38,336 bases of DNA from Deltaproteobacteria bacterium. Its GTDB lineage: Bacteria; Desulfobacterota; Desulfobacteria; Desulfobacterales; ETH-SRB1. Location of the stretch: NCBI GenBank assembly GCA_030272815.1, contig JAJSZT010000001.1:1-38336 (forward strand), read 5' to 3'. Positions 17,830-26,681 of this stretch are shown one piece after another. The position numbers and the translations under genes were made by a program. Below the pieces are notes generated by a model. That model worked only from the letters and a program-made list of their open reading frames with translations, did not search any database and was not told where the DNA came from. How positions within the stretch are numbered: position 1 is the stretch's first letter; each line of letters starts with the position of its first letter.

Positions 17830-17910
17830 GGTGTTGAGGCGCTCGCATGGCAAGACGCAAGGAGGGCGAATAGCGAGCTATTTAACCGACGAGCAACGTA
17901 GCCATGCGGG
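17830..17910. repeat. hairpin-forming intergenic repeat abutting a truncated toxin gene
   Basis: CGCATGGC and GCCATGCG are inverted ends of a core that also contains the palindrome AATAGCGAGCTATT. The style (arms with GACGC..AAGG and GACGAGCAACGTAGCC) resembles the longer palindrome at 31991-32094. The right arm runs directly into the broken PIN gene. The sequence just upstream (GGGTTCGCTCAAAAATAAATT) also resembles 37993-38014. Confidence 0.55.
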
Positions 17911-18225
17911 ACTACTGGAAATACACTCATTGTACCTGGTTCTATTCCTTGGGAAATCGGCAATGCCTTCTCGGCTATGTTTAAACAGAGCAGGTTGACA
18001 CTTGATGAAGCCCAGAAAGGTCTTGTAATTTTCGGCAGTATCCCTCTTCGGTATACCAAACCAGACTTTATTAATGCCTTGAAAATTTCCAAACAAGCCA
18101 AGATGTATGCATACGATACCTATTTTTTGGATTGTGCTATTAGATATAAAGCACCGCTATTGACGTTGGATCAAAAGCTAAAGACAGCTGCTCAAAATCT
18201 CAACGTCGAAACAATGGAGGTCTAA
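17902..18225 (+). pseudogene. 5'-truncated PIN-domain (VapC-like) toxin
   Basis: The frame is open from 17902, after a TAG at 17899. It reads TTGNTLIVPGSIPWEIGNAFSAMFKQ, then IPLRYTKPDFINALKIS and YAYDTYFLDCAIRYKAPLLTLD. This is the middle and end of a PIN toxin, with the acidic YDTYFLDCA and LLTLD segments. The N-terminal third carrying the first catalytic Asp (usual DTN/DAN) is missing, replaced by the palindromic repeat. The ATG at 17977 is internal to the domain, so a protein made from it would be inactive as an RNase. The intact antitoxin starts one base after the stop. Confidence 0.75.
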
Positions 18226-18226
18226 A

Positions 18227-18445
18227 ATGCAAGTTTATACATATTCAGAAGCCAGACAAAAGCTCTCTATAGTTCTTGAACAGGCTGAAAATACTGGAAA
18301 GGTACTAATCAGAAGGAAAGACGGGCGAACTTTCGCGTTGGTTCCGGAAAAGATCGCTTCTTCACCTTTAGATGTTCCATCAATTAAAGCCAATATTACG
18401 ACGCAAGAAATAGTGGATATTGTTCGAGAAGGAAGAGAAAGGTAG
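18227..18445 (+). CDS. Phd/YefM-family antitoxin (orphaned)
   Basis: 72 residues: MQVYTYSEARQKLSIVLEQAENTGKVLIRRKDGRTFALVPEK is the N-terminal DNA-binding fold of Phd/YefM antitoxins. A short C-terminal toxin-binding tail follows (ITTQEIVDIVREGRE). It begins one base after the truncated PIN toxin, in the less common toxin-first order. The antitoxin is full length and should still fold and repress. Confidence 0.85.
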   Translation: MQVYTYSEARQKLSIVLEQAENTGKVLIRRKDGRTFALVPEKIASSPLDVPSIKANITTQEIVDIVREGRER

Positions 18446-18701
18446 AACAAATTTCAATGTGACTATGGAAGTTGAGCCGTCAGGTTAATGACAAACATTC
18501 TAAATTATATATAACCTTTTATCTGACATGGGTCAATAGTAGACCCCATAAAAGCAGATTCTCCATCGACGTATCTTTTCAAAAAAATTTTACATTTATA
18601 ATGATTGCCGAACACGCTGATGAACGCTGACTGAAATTATCTCAACCTGCCGTGAGTTTATCTGTGTACAAAAGCCATCTTGTTGGCCGCCCGGACATTC
18701 G

Positions 18702-19526
18702 ATGAATATGAAAGAAAAAATAACTAAAAAACTCTCAATCATTGAGAAGGAATATAATGTTAAAATTATATATGCATGCGAATCAGGCAGTAGAGCATGG
18801 GGATTCGAATCACAAGATAGTGATTATGATGTAAGGTTTATTTATTTCCACGATCTTAATTGGTATCTGAGTGTAGAAGATCGAAGAGATGTAATAGAAA
18901 TGCCTGCTGATGGAGTTTTTGATATTAATGGTTGGGATTTGCGGAAGACATTAAAATTATTACGCAAATCAAATCCACCATTATTGGAATGGCTCCAATC
19001 ACCAATTGTATATAATAAAATAGATAACCATGCCAAATTGATTAAAGATCTTTTGCCAAAATATTATTCGTCAAGAAATTGCTATTACCATTATCTTCAT
19101 ATGGCAAAGGGTAATTTCCGGGACTATCTAAAAGGTGAAGAGATATGGATCAAGAAATATTTCTATGTATTGCGGCCTATATTAGCCTGCCGGTGGATCA
19201 AAAGATATAATTGTCCTGTGCCGATGGAATTTGAGATTTTGATGAGAAAAACGGTTGATGCCAAGGAGTTGCGGATCAAAATAGATGAATTGCTTAAAAG
19301 AAAAAGATCAGGTGAAGACCTTGATTATGCTCCGAGAATACTGCTTATTAGTAAATTTATTGAAACTGAGTTAAGCAGGCTTGCTCAAAACAAACCTGAC
19401 AAAACGGAGCTTAAAGACTATTCTGAGCTTAATAGAGTATTCCGAAAAATTATTGGAATTGGTGATATTCTTGATAAATTAGACAAATACTGCATTCTCC
19501 GGCAGAACAAACACAAGTCCAATTAG
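18702..19526 (+). CDS. RlaP/YcgL-type nucleotidyltransferase (pol beta superfamily)
   Basis: 274 residues. The nucleotidyltransferase signature is ESGSRAWGFESQDSDYDVRF (Gly 29, Ser 30, metal ligands Asp 41 and Asp 43). WYLSVEDRRDVIE and a helical C-terminal half follow, as in the COG3541 family (B. subtilis YcgL; RNA-ligase-associated RlaP). Members transfer nucleotides to unknown targets. The end, GDILDKLDKYCIL, reappears as a fragment at 30872, showing a second copy once existed. The composition is AT-rich. No partner gene is obvious. Confidence 0.85.
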   Translation: MNMKEKITKKLSIIEKEYNVKIIYACESGSRAWGFESQDSDYDVRFIYFHDLNWYLSVEDRRDVIEMPADGVFDINGWDLRKTLKLLRKSNPPLLEWLQSPIVYNKIDNHAKLIKDLLPKYYSSRNCYYHYLHMAKGNFRDYLKGEEIWIKKYFYVLRPILACRWIKRYNCPVPMEFEILMRKTVDAKELRIKIDELLKRKRSGEDLDYAPRILLISKFIETELSRLAQNKPDKTELKDYSELNRVFRKIIGIGDILDKLDKYCILRQNKHKSN

Positions 19527-19607
19527 TCTAACTCGTCCCTTATATTCTCCCACATTTGCAGCTCCAATATTCCCGTTTCCCCTATCTCGTTTAGGATTAT
19601 ATAATTC

Positions 19608-19636
19608 TTGCCCCTTCATTAAAAATGATGTAATAT
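19608..19636 (+). promoter_or_regulatory. weak sigma70-type promoter upstream of the Cys-cluster gene
   Basis: TTGCCC and TAATAT are separated by 17 bases. The -35 is poor; the -10 is good. The leader would be about 110 bases. Confidence 0.3.
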
Positions 19637-19750
19637 TAAGATATTATAACAATCAAGAAACGACCTGTTAATATCAAATATCACTGATTTATTTCTTAAC
19701 ATTTAATGGTTAGCCAATATGAATAATTTCATAAGCAAATCACATACATT

Positions 19751-20554
19751 ATGGAAAAAGATTATTTAAAGAAACTTGCTAAAGCTAAAGATCCTAGACA
19801 TATTCCAGGCATTTATAATTATTGTGATCGATGGTGCGAACGTTGCCAGTTCACTTCAAGATGTTTGAATTGCGTCCTTGTCGAAGAACAGTTTGGCAAT
19901 CTTCAAGAAAATGATGAACTCAACGAGGCTTTTTGGCAAAAACTTTCTGAAATGCTTCGAAATACTCTGGCCATGATTAAAGAAATGGCAAAAGAAAAAG
20001 GCATTGATCTTGATTCAATTGATATCGAGAAGAATTATAAAAATGAAGACGCCAATAAAGAAAATTTTTTAGCACATCTTATATCTCATACATCAAAAAA
20101 CTATGCAAAATCGATTAGCGAATGGTTCAATTCAAATGAATATTTATTCCTTAAGAAGGAAGATGAGATAAACCGAATCCGTCTCATTTCCTCCCAAAAT
20201 AATCCAGTCAAGGAAACGATTAGTATAAAAGACGCAATCGAAATCATTAGATGGTATCAATACCAAATTAACGTAAAACTAAAAAGAGCCATCGAAAGTG
20301 CCTCAAGTGAAGAGCCAACAGATATCAACGACTTTCCAAAAGACTCCGATGGATCCGCAAAAGTTGCTTTAATCGGCATAGATCGCTCAACATCTGCATG
20401 GAAAATATTATTGACCTCTTTCCCTGAGCAGGAAAAACAAGTTCGAAATTTTATTGCAATGTTAGAAAACATTAAAAATAGGGTCGAAACCCAGTTCCCT
20501 CATGCAAGAGATTTTGTGAGACCGGGCTTCGATGAAATAGAGCAAAATGGCTAA
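19751..20554 (+). CDS. Cys-cluster protein of unknown function
   Basis: 267 residues. A tight N-terminal cluster of five cysteines (Cys 25, 29, 32, 38, 41 in YCDRWCERCQFTSRCLNC) suggests a zinc or iron-sulfur site. The rest is helical and charged: FWQKLSEMLRNTLAMIKEMAKEKGIDLDSI at about 57-86, a region around ISEWFNSNEYLFLKKEDE, then IIRWYQYQINVKLKRAI. I recall similar CDxWCExCxFTxRC openings in hypothetical proteins of unrelated bacteria, with no known role. No ribosome site is visible. It lies 124 bases before hsdM on the same strand; a functional link is possible but unproven. Confidence 0.7.
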   Translation: MEKDYLKKLAKAKDPRHIPGIYNYCDRWCERCQFTSRCLNCVLVEEQFGNLQENDELNEAFWQKLSEMLRNTLAMIKEMAKEKGIDLDSIDIEKNYKNEDANKENFLAHLISHTSKNYAKSISEWFNSNEYLFLKKEDEINRIRLISSQNNPVKETISIKDAIEIIRWYQYQINVKLKRAIESASSEEPTDINDFPKDSDGSAKVALIGIDRSTSAWKILLTSFPEQEKQVRNFIAMLENIKNRVETQFPHARDFVRPGFDEIEQNG

Positions 20555-20678
20555 CCAGCGGGACCGATCGACCTTGAGAGCTTATGGGCAGTGTATTTTC
20601 TACTGAACCTTTTAATAATGTTGCGTGTATGTTGAAAAAGATCAAAACAATACTGTTCTTATGAAACGGGAAAAATAA

Positions 20679-23084
20679 ATGGCTTTAAAGAAATCAGAAT
20701 TATATAGCTCACTCTGGTCGAGTTGCGATGAACTGCGAGGCGGCATGGATGCCAGCCAGTACAAAGACTATGTGCTGGTTATGTTATTCATCAAATACAT
20801 CAGCGATAAATACTTCGGTGTGCCCTACGCCCCAATTACCATTCCCAAAGGGGCAAGTTTCAAAGATATGGTGGCACTCAAAGGGAAGACCACCATTGGC
20901 GATGACATCAACAAGAAAATCATCGGCCCCATTGCAGACGCAAACAAGTTGTCCGACATGCCGGACTTTAACGATGTGACCAAGCTCGGCAGCGGCAAAG
21001 AAATGGTTGACCGACTTACCAATCTGATTGCCATTTTTGAAAATAATGCGCTGGACTTCAGTAAAAACCGAGCGGAAGGTGATGATATCTTAGGCGATGC
21101 CTACGAATACCTGATGCGCCACTTCGCCACCGAAAGCGGAAAGAGCAAAGGTCAGTTTTATACTCCCGCGGAAGTCAGCCGCATTATGGCAAAGATTATC
21201 GGGATTAATGCCGCCAAGACAAGCGCCTCAACAACCGCCTATGATCCAACCTGTGGTTCCGGTTCATTGCTCCTGAAAGTCGCGGACGAAGCGGAAAAGA
21301 GCATTTCCCTTTACGGTCAGGAAAAAGACTCTGCAACTTCCGGTCTGGCCCGTATGAATATGATTCTTCATGACAATCCCTATCCGGAAATCAAGCAGGG
21401 AAATACCCTGGCCAATCCTCTTTTCCTGAACGAACAGGGCGCGCTCAAAACCTTTGACTATGTGGTGGCCAATCCGCCGTTCAGTGATAAACGCTGGGGC
21501 AACGGCGTTGACGCCGCCGGTGACATTCATGGCCGGTTTAAAGATTATGGCGTACCCCCGGCCAAAAACGGAGATTACGCTTATCTGCTTCATATTATCC
21601 GTTCGCTGAAAAGCAAGGGCAAAGGCGCCTGCATTCTTCCCCACGGGGTTTTATTCAGAGGGAACGCGGAGGCGGAAATCCGCACGAATATTATCCGTAA
21701 AGGATACATCAAGGGAATTATCGGCCTGCCTGCCAACCTCTTTTATGGTACTGGCATTCCGGCCTGTATTATTGTGATTGATAAGGAAAACGCCCATAAC
21801 CGCAAAGGCATTTTCATGATTGATGCCGGTAAGGGTTTTATGAAAGACGGCAATAAGAACCGGCTGCGAAGCATGGACATTCACAAGATCGTTGAAGTCT
21901 TCAATAAGCAGATCGAGATTGATAAGTACTCAAAAATGGTCCCTTTTGCCAAAATTGAGAAGAACGAATACAACCTGAATATTCCCCGCTATATCGACAG
22001 TCAGGAAGCCGAAGATATTCAGGATATCGAAGCCCATCTGCTGGGTGATATTCCCAATGCCGATATTGAGGCCATGGAAAACTACTGGACGGTGTACCCG
22101 ACCCTGAAAACAGCTCTATTTGGCAAAAGCACACGGACAAACTATTCCCATTTGAAGGTGGGAAAAGCGGAGATCAAGCAGACGATTTTTCAGCACCCGG
22201 AGTTTCTTGCCTATTCTAAAAAGATGGAGGCCGTGTTTGCCAAATGGAAAAAAGGCAGTACCCGGTATATGAAAAACTTAAATGCCGGATGTAAACCGAA
22301 AGATGTTATTTTTGAATTGTCTGAAAACCTGCTGCAGCAATACGCCGGTAAAAACCTGATAGACAAATACGATGTCTATCAGCACCTGATGAACTACTGG
22401 GCCGAAGTGATGCAGGATGACTGTTATCTGATCGCCGCCGACGGCTGGAAGGCCGAAACCTACCGCATCCTGGTCGAAAACAAACAGAAGAAAATGGTTG
22501 ACAAAGGCTGGACCTGTGATCTTGTCCCCAAGGAGTTGATGATAAACCGCTTTTTCCTCAAAGAAAAGCAGGCTATTGAAGCCCTGGAAGCCGAGAAAGA
22601 AACCATTGCCGGGCAGATTATCGAACTTGAAGAAGAACACAGCGGCGAAGAAGGCTTTTTCGCCGAACTGGGCAAGGTAAACAAGGGCAATGTGCAAAAC
22701 CGCCTGAAAGAGATTAAAGGCGATGCCGATGTGACCGAAGAAATAAAGATATTGGAAGCCTACCTCGACCTTTTTGCACAGCAAACGGCAACCAATAAAA
22801 AAATCAAAGAAGCCAATGCCGCGCTGGATAAAAAGCTCTATGCCAAATACCCCACACTCACCGAAAACGAGATTAAAACGCTGGTGGTGGACGACAAATG
22901 GACGGCAACCATCGACAAAGACATCCACACCGAAATGGATAGAATCAGCCAGCGCCTGACCCAGCGGATAAAGGAGCTGACAGAGCGCTACGAAACGCCT
23001 CTGCCAATGCAGACCGTCGAAGTAATCGAGCTGGAGAAGAGAGTCAACGCTCACCTGAAAAAGATGGGGTTTGTATGGAAGTAA
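20679..23084 (+). CDS. hsdM: Type I restriction-modification N6-adenine methyltransferase subunit
   Basis: 801 residues. The N-terminal HsdM helical domain (LYSSLWSSCDELRGGMDASQYK) is followed by the methylase core. That core has AdoMet-binding DPTCGSGSLLLK (Asp 189 on) and catalytic NPPF at 265-268. Typical HsdM is about 500 residues; here about 300 more form a C-terminal extension with long charged helices (ALEAEKETIAGQIIELEEEH), as in the longer M subunits. It methylates adenine in the sequence chosen by HsdS and protects host DNA. Codons are more GC-rich than in the preceding genes, consistent with horizontal gain of the operon. It overlaps the next gene by 10 bases. Confidence 0.96.
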   Translation: MALKKSELYSSLWSSCDELRGGMDASQYKDYVLVMLFIKYISDKYFGVPYAPITIPKGASFKDMVALKGKTTIGDDINKKIIGPIADANKLSDMPDFNDVTKLGSGKEMVDRLTNLIAIFENNALDFSKNRAEGDDILGDAYEYLMRHFATESGKSKGQFYTPAEVSRIMAKIIGINAAKTSASTTAYDPTCGSGSLLLKVADEAEKSISLYGQEKDSATSGLARMNMILHDNPYPEIKQGNTLANPLFLNEQGALKTFDYVVANPPFSDKRWGNGVDAAGDIHGRFKDYGVPPAKNGDYAYLLHIIRSLKSKGKGACILPHGVLFRGNAEAEIRTNIIRKGYIKGIIGLPANLFYGTGIPACIIVIDKENAHNRKGIFMIDAGKGFMKDGNKNRLRSMDIHKIVEVFNKQIEIDKYSKMVPFAKIEKNEYNLNIPRYIDSQEAEDIQDIEAHLLGDIPNADIEAMENYWTVYPTLKTALFGKSTRTNYSHLKVGKAEIKQTIFQHPEFLAYSKKMEAVFAKWKKGSTRYMKNLNAGCKPKDVIFELSENLLQQYAGKNLIDKYDVYQHLMNYWAEVMQDDCYLIAADGWKAETYRILVENKQKKMVDKGWTCDLVPKELMINRFFLKEKQAIEALEAEKETIAGQIIELEEEHSGEEGFFAELGKVNKGNVQNRLKEIKGDADVTEEIKILEAYLDLFAQQTATNKKIKEANAALDKKLYAKYPTLTENEIKTLVVDDKWTATIDKDIHTEMDRISQRLTQRIKELTERYETPLPMQTVEVIELEKRVNAHLKKMGFVWK

Positions 23085-24148
23085 AGAAACTTAAAACCGA
23101 TATTCAGTATAAAAACTGGATTGCCGACCTGAAAACAAAAGTGCGCACTATCCAGATAAAGGCTGCACTTGCCGTTAATAAAGAGCTTTTGACATTCTAC
23201 TGGGAGCTGGGCGCTGATATTGTCCAAAAACAATCTGCCGCGAATTGGGGGGACGGCTTTCTGCCTCAGCTCAGTGCGGATTTAATAGCGGAGTTTCCGG
23301 ATATGAAAGGGTTTTCTGTCAGAAACCTGAAATATGTACGGCAATGGTATCTTTTTTATTATTCTGATTCGCAAACAGAAAGCCCTGCAATTGGGCAACA
23401 GCTTGTTGCCCAAATAACCCGAATCCCCTGGGGCCACAATATCGCCATCATCTCCAAATGCCGGCATGTCGAAGAAGCTCTTTATTATGTTCAAAATACT
23501 ATTGCTCACAATTGGAGCCGCAGTGTTCTGGTGCATCAGATAGAAAGCGGTTTATACTGCCGGGAAGGGAAATCCGTCAGCAACTTTACTGCGGCGCTCC
23601 CGAAACCGCAGTCCGACCTTGCCCGCCAGACGCTTAAGGACCCTTATATCTTTGACTTTCTCACCATGAGCAAAAATTATGGTGAGCGGGAACTGGAAAA
23701 AAGCCTTGTAGAACATATCACCCATTTCCTGCTGGAACTGGGGGCTGGATTCGCCTACATCGGCAGACAGGTTCCCATTCAGGTTGGTGAAAGAGACTTT
23801 TTTGTTGACCTCCTTTTCTATCATACCCGGCTTCATTGTTACGTGGTCATTGAACTGAAAACCACAGACTTTGAACCGGAACATGCAGGCAAACTTAACT
23901 TTTATATCAAGGCAATAGATGAACAACTCTGCAAAGAAGGCGACCAGCCCACCATCGGCATCCTGCTTTGCAAGAACAGGGACAAGCTGGTAGCGGAATA
24001 TGCCCTGAGTGATATCCACAAGCCCATTGGCGTTTCGGAATATCAGCTTACCCAATTACTCCCTGAAAACCTGAAATCGAGCCTGCCGAGCATTGAAGAA
24101 ATAGAAGCGGAACTTGGCGGGATGAAAGATGCAGGGTGGCGGCGATGA
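23075..24148 (+). CDS. YhcG/DUF1016-family PDDEXK nuclease
   Basis: 357 residues. The N-terminal DUF1016 helical part has NKELLTFYWELGADIV and FSVRNLKYVRQWYLFY. The C-terminal PDDEXK domain has VGERDFFVDLLFYHTRLHCYVVIELKT (D...ExK) and AGKLNFYIKAID. Family members often sit in Type I RM operons and are thought to be accessory nucleases; the precise job is unknown. It overlaps hsdM at its start and hsdS at its end (13 bases), so it is made together with them. All catalytic residues are visible. Confidence 0.93.
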   Translation: MEVKKLKTDIQYKNWIADLKTKVRTIQIKAALAVNKELLTFYWELGADIVQKQSAANWGDGFLPQLSADLIAEFPDMKGFSVRNLKYVRQWYLFYYSDSQTESPAIGQQLVAQITRIPWGHNIAIISKCRHVEEALYYVQNTIAHNWSRSVLVHQIESGLYCREGKSVSNFTAALPKPQSDLARQTLKDPYIFDFLTMSKNYGERELEKSLVEHITHFLLELGAGFAYIGRQVPIQVGERDFFVDLLFYHTRLHCYVVIELKTTDFEPEHAGKLNFYIKAIDEQLCKEGDQPTIGILLCKNRDKLVAEYALSDIHKPIGVSEYQLTQLLPENLKSSLPSIEEIEAELGGMKDAGWRR

Positions 24149-25332
24149 GTAACCTTCCGGCTGGCTACAAACAGACGGAGGTGGGGGTGATTCCGGAGGA
24201 TTGGGAGTTGAAAAGGCTGGGGGAAATTGTGGAAAAGTTTGTGAATGGAGGAACCCCTTCCACTAAAAATGAAGCCCTTTGGAATGGAAATATTCCTTGG
24301 ATAACTGGTGCTGATATTTTAAATCAGAAGGTTACCGAAATAAGAAGACATATAACAACTGATGCTGTAAAAAACAGTTCAACAAATGTTATCAGCAAAG
24401 GGAATCTATTATTGGTATCAAGAACAGGTGTTGGCAAATTGGCAATTGCACCTTTCGATATTGCGATTAGCCAAGACTTCACAGGGATTTATCCAAAAAA
24501 AGAAAGTTTACTTGCTGAGTATCTTTTTAGGTTTTTTGATTTTAATCAATCTCTTTTAAAGAGTCAAAATCAAGGAACTTCAATACAAGGGGTTACAAGA
24601 GAAACGTTATCCGCACTTTCAATCCCCCTTCCCACCAAAGCTGAACAAACCGCCATTGCCGCTGCCTTAAGCGATGCCGATGCCCTGATCCAATCCATGG
24701 AAAAACTCATTGCCAAAAAACGCCTCATCAAGCAGGGAGCCATGCAGAAATTACTCAAACCCAAAGAGGGCTGGGTGGTGAAGAAGCTGGGGGAGATAGC
24801 TTTTTTCACAAACGGTAAGGCGCATGAACAATTCATTGATGATGCCGGGGATTACATTGTAGTTAACTCAAAATTCATTTCTACTGAAGGAGAAGTTTTT
24901 AAAAACGCATCCATTAGCTTATGCCCATTAAATATCGGGGGCATAACAATGGTAATGAGTGACATTCCAAATGGAAAGGCTCTGGCGAAGTGTTTTATTA
25001 TACCGAAAAGCGGAAAATATACTCTTAATCAACGTATATGCGCATTAAGAACTGAAACTTTAGACACAATATTTCTTACTTTTGTAATTAACAGAAACAA
25101 ATATTTTTTGGCATTTGACAGCGGAACAGGGCAAACAAATTTAAAAAAGCAAGATGTTTTAGAATGTCCAATTAATCTTCCGCCAACAAAAAAAGAACAA
25201 ATCGCCATTGCCAAGGTATTATGCGACATGGACGCCGAAATATCCGTCTTGGAAACAAAACTCGCTAAATACAAACAGGTAAAACAGGGCATGATGCAGG
25301 AACTACTTACCGGGAGGACACGCTTGGTATAA
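24136..25332 (+). CDS. hsdS: Type I restriction-modification specificity subunit
   Basis: 398 residues with the two-TRD layout. TRD1 starts at about 5 (YKQTEVGVIPEDWELKRLGEI). The first conserved helix comes at TKAEQTAIAAALSDADALIQ...QGAMQKLL, TRD2 follows from GWVVKKLGEIAFF, and the second helix is PTKKEQIAIAKVLCDMDAEI...KQGMMQELLTG. Each TRD reads one half of a split recognition site and the helices set the spacing. The TRDs are more AT-rich than hsdM, as expected for swapped specificity domains. It overlaps the nuclease gene before it. Confidence 0.96.
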   Translation: MAAMSNLPAGYKQTEVGVIPEDWELKRLGEIVEKFVNGGTPSTKNEALWNGNIPWITGADILNQKVTEIRRHITTDAVKNSSTNVISKGNLLLVSRTGVGKLAIAPFDIAISQDFTGIYPKKESLLAEYLFRFFDFNQSLLKSQNQGTSIQGVTRETLSALSIPLPTKAEQTAIAAALSDADALIQSMEKLIAKKRLIKQGAMQKLLKPKEGWVVKKLGEIAFFTNGKAHEQFIDDAGDYIVVNSKFISTEGEVFKNASISLCPLNIGGITMVMSDIPNGKALAKCFIIPKSGKYTLNQRICALRTETLDTIFLTFVINRNKYFLAFDSGTGQTNLKKQDVLECPINLPPTKKEQIAIAKVLCDMDAEISVLETKLAKYKQVKQGMMQELLTGRTRLV

Positions 25333-25346
25333 AGGAGAACCAGAAC

Positions 25347-26681
25347 ATTGAATGGAAAGCGTCCTGGCGGGATGAATATATCAAATGGATATGCGGATTT
25401 GCTAATGCGGCCGGCGGAACGCTTGTTATCGGCAAAAACGACAAAGGGGTTGTCACCGGTGTTGATAATGCCGGAAAACTTCTCGAAGACATTCCCAACA
25501 AGGTCAGGGATATTCTGGGTATCATTGTCGATGTGAATTTGAAAACAGACAAGGGCAAAGACTTTCTAGAAATCATGGTCGAGCCATACCCCTACCCTGT
25601 GAGCTATAAGGGACAATACCATTATCGCAGCGGAAGCACCAAACAGGAACTTAAAGGTTCAGCTCTGGACGCCTTTCTTCTGAAAAAATATGGTCTGCAT
25701 TGGGACAGTGTTCCGGTGCCGAATTTATTACCCGAATCTCTTGAGGAAAAAGCGTTTGCACTTTTTGCGAAAAAAGCTGTCAAAAGCAAGCGATTGGGAG
25801 ATGCGGTATTGCAGGAAAACAGGAAGTCGCTGTTAAGAAAATTGCATCTGGTTGAAGGCTCCTACCTTAAAAGGGCCGCAGCGCTCTTATTTCATGAAGA
25901 TCCTGAGCAGTATGTCACCGGAGCCTATGTGAAAATCGGATTTTTCAAAACCAATTCGGATTTGGTCTATCAGGATGAAATTCACGGTAACCTGTTTCAG
26001 CAAGTGGATAAAACCATCGACTTGCTGCTGACGAAATACATGAAAGCCTATATCAGTTATGAGGGGCTTCAGCGGGTGGAAAGCTATCTGTTCCCCGCGC
26101 CGGCATTGCGGGAAGCTCTGCTCAATGCTGTCGTCCATAAGGATTACAGTAGTGGCAATCCCGTGCAGATCAGTGTTTACGAGGACAAAATTATTTTTTG
26201 GAACGCAGGCCGTCTGCCCGATGAGTTGTCGATAGAATTATTACAGAAAAAACATCCATCCATCCCTTACAACCCGCTCGTAGCCTCCGCATTTTTCCGG
26301 GCTGGTTATATTGAAGCCTGGGGGCGGGGAATAGAAAAGATAAATAATGAGTGCAAAGTGGCCGGTGTTCCTGCTCCGGAGATCAATTATGAATTTGCAG
26401 GGTTGATGATAACTTTTCAGGCAAGGAGCGAAGAAACCGGGAAAATATCACCCGAAACTACCGCGAAAACTAGGGAGAAAACTAGGGAGAAAACTAGGGA
26501 GAAAATTCTGAAGCTGATTTTAGAGGATACCTCCATTTCCATCGAGGAAATGTCCAATAGAATAGGGATTACACAAAAAGGAATTGAATGGCAAATCATG
26601 CGTTTGAAGAAAGATGGAATTCTTGAACGCATAGGTTCGGCCAGGGGCGGATATTGGAAGGTCATTGAGAAAAAGCTATGA
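25347..26681 (+). CDS. AlbA/Schlafen-domain ATP-binding regulator without a standard start codon
   Basis: A real gene whose N-terminal domain lies upstream of the first GTG in its frame (25533). From 25332 the frame reads KENQNIEWKASWRDEYIKWICGF..., then AAGGTLVIGKNDKGVVTGVDNAG: a complete AlbA_2/Schlafen-like domain. The frame is open from 25269 but holds no ATG, GTG or TTG before 25533. The best candidate is ATT at 25347 behind AAAGGAG (25331-25337), or the start has been lost. The rest is normal: HATPase_c_4-like part (PALREALLNAVVHKDYSSGNPVQ, EAWGRGIEKI) and a C-terminal winged helix after a TREK repeat. It overlaps hsdR (ATGA), so coupling to hsdR depends on it. Confidence 0.8.
   Translation: MEWKASWRDEYIKWICGFANAAGGTLVIGKNDKGVVTGVDNAGKLLEDIPNKVRDILGIIVDVNLKTDKGKDFLEIMVEPYPYPVSYKGQYHYRSGSTKQELKGSALDAFLLKKYGLHWDSVPVPNLLPESLEEKAFALFAKKAVKSKRLGDAVLQENRKSLLRKLHLVEGSYLKRAAALLFHEDPEQYVTGAYVKIGFFKTNSDLVYQDEIHGNLFQQVDKTIDLLLTKYMKAYISYEGLQRVESYLFPAPALREALLNAVVHKDYSSGNPVQISVYEDKIIFWNAGRLPDELSIELLQKKHPSIPYNPLVASAFFRAGYIEAWGRGIEKINNECKVAGVPAPEINYEFAGLMITFQARSEETGKISPETTAKTREKTREKTREKILKLILEDTSISIEEMSNRIGITQKGIEWQIMRLKKDGILERIGSARGGYWKVIEKKL
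26466..26501 (+). repeat. three perfect 12-bp tandem repeats inside the AlbA-type gene
   Basis: The unit AAAACTAGGGAG occurs three times in a row and encodes TREK-TREK-TREK, a charged linker between the ATPase-like part and the winged helix. Gains or losses of the unit keep the frame, so length variants are likely among relatives. Confidence 0.85.
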
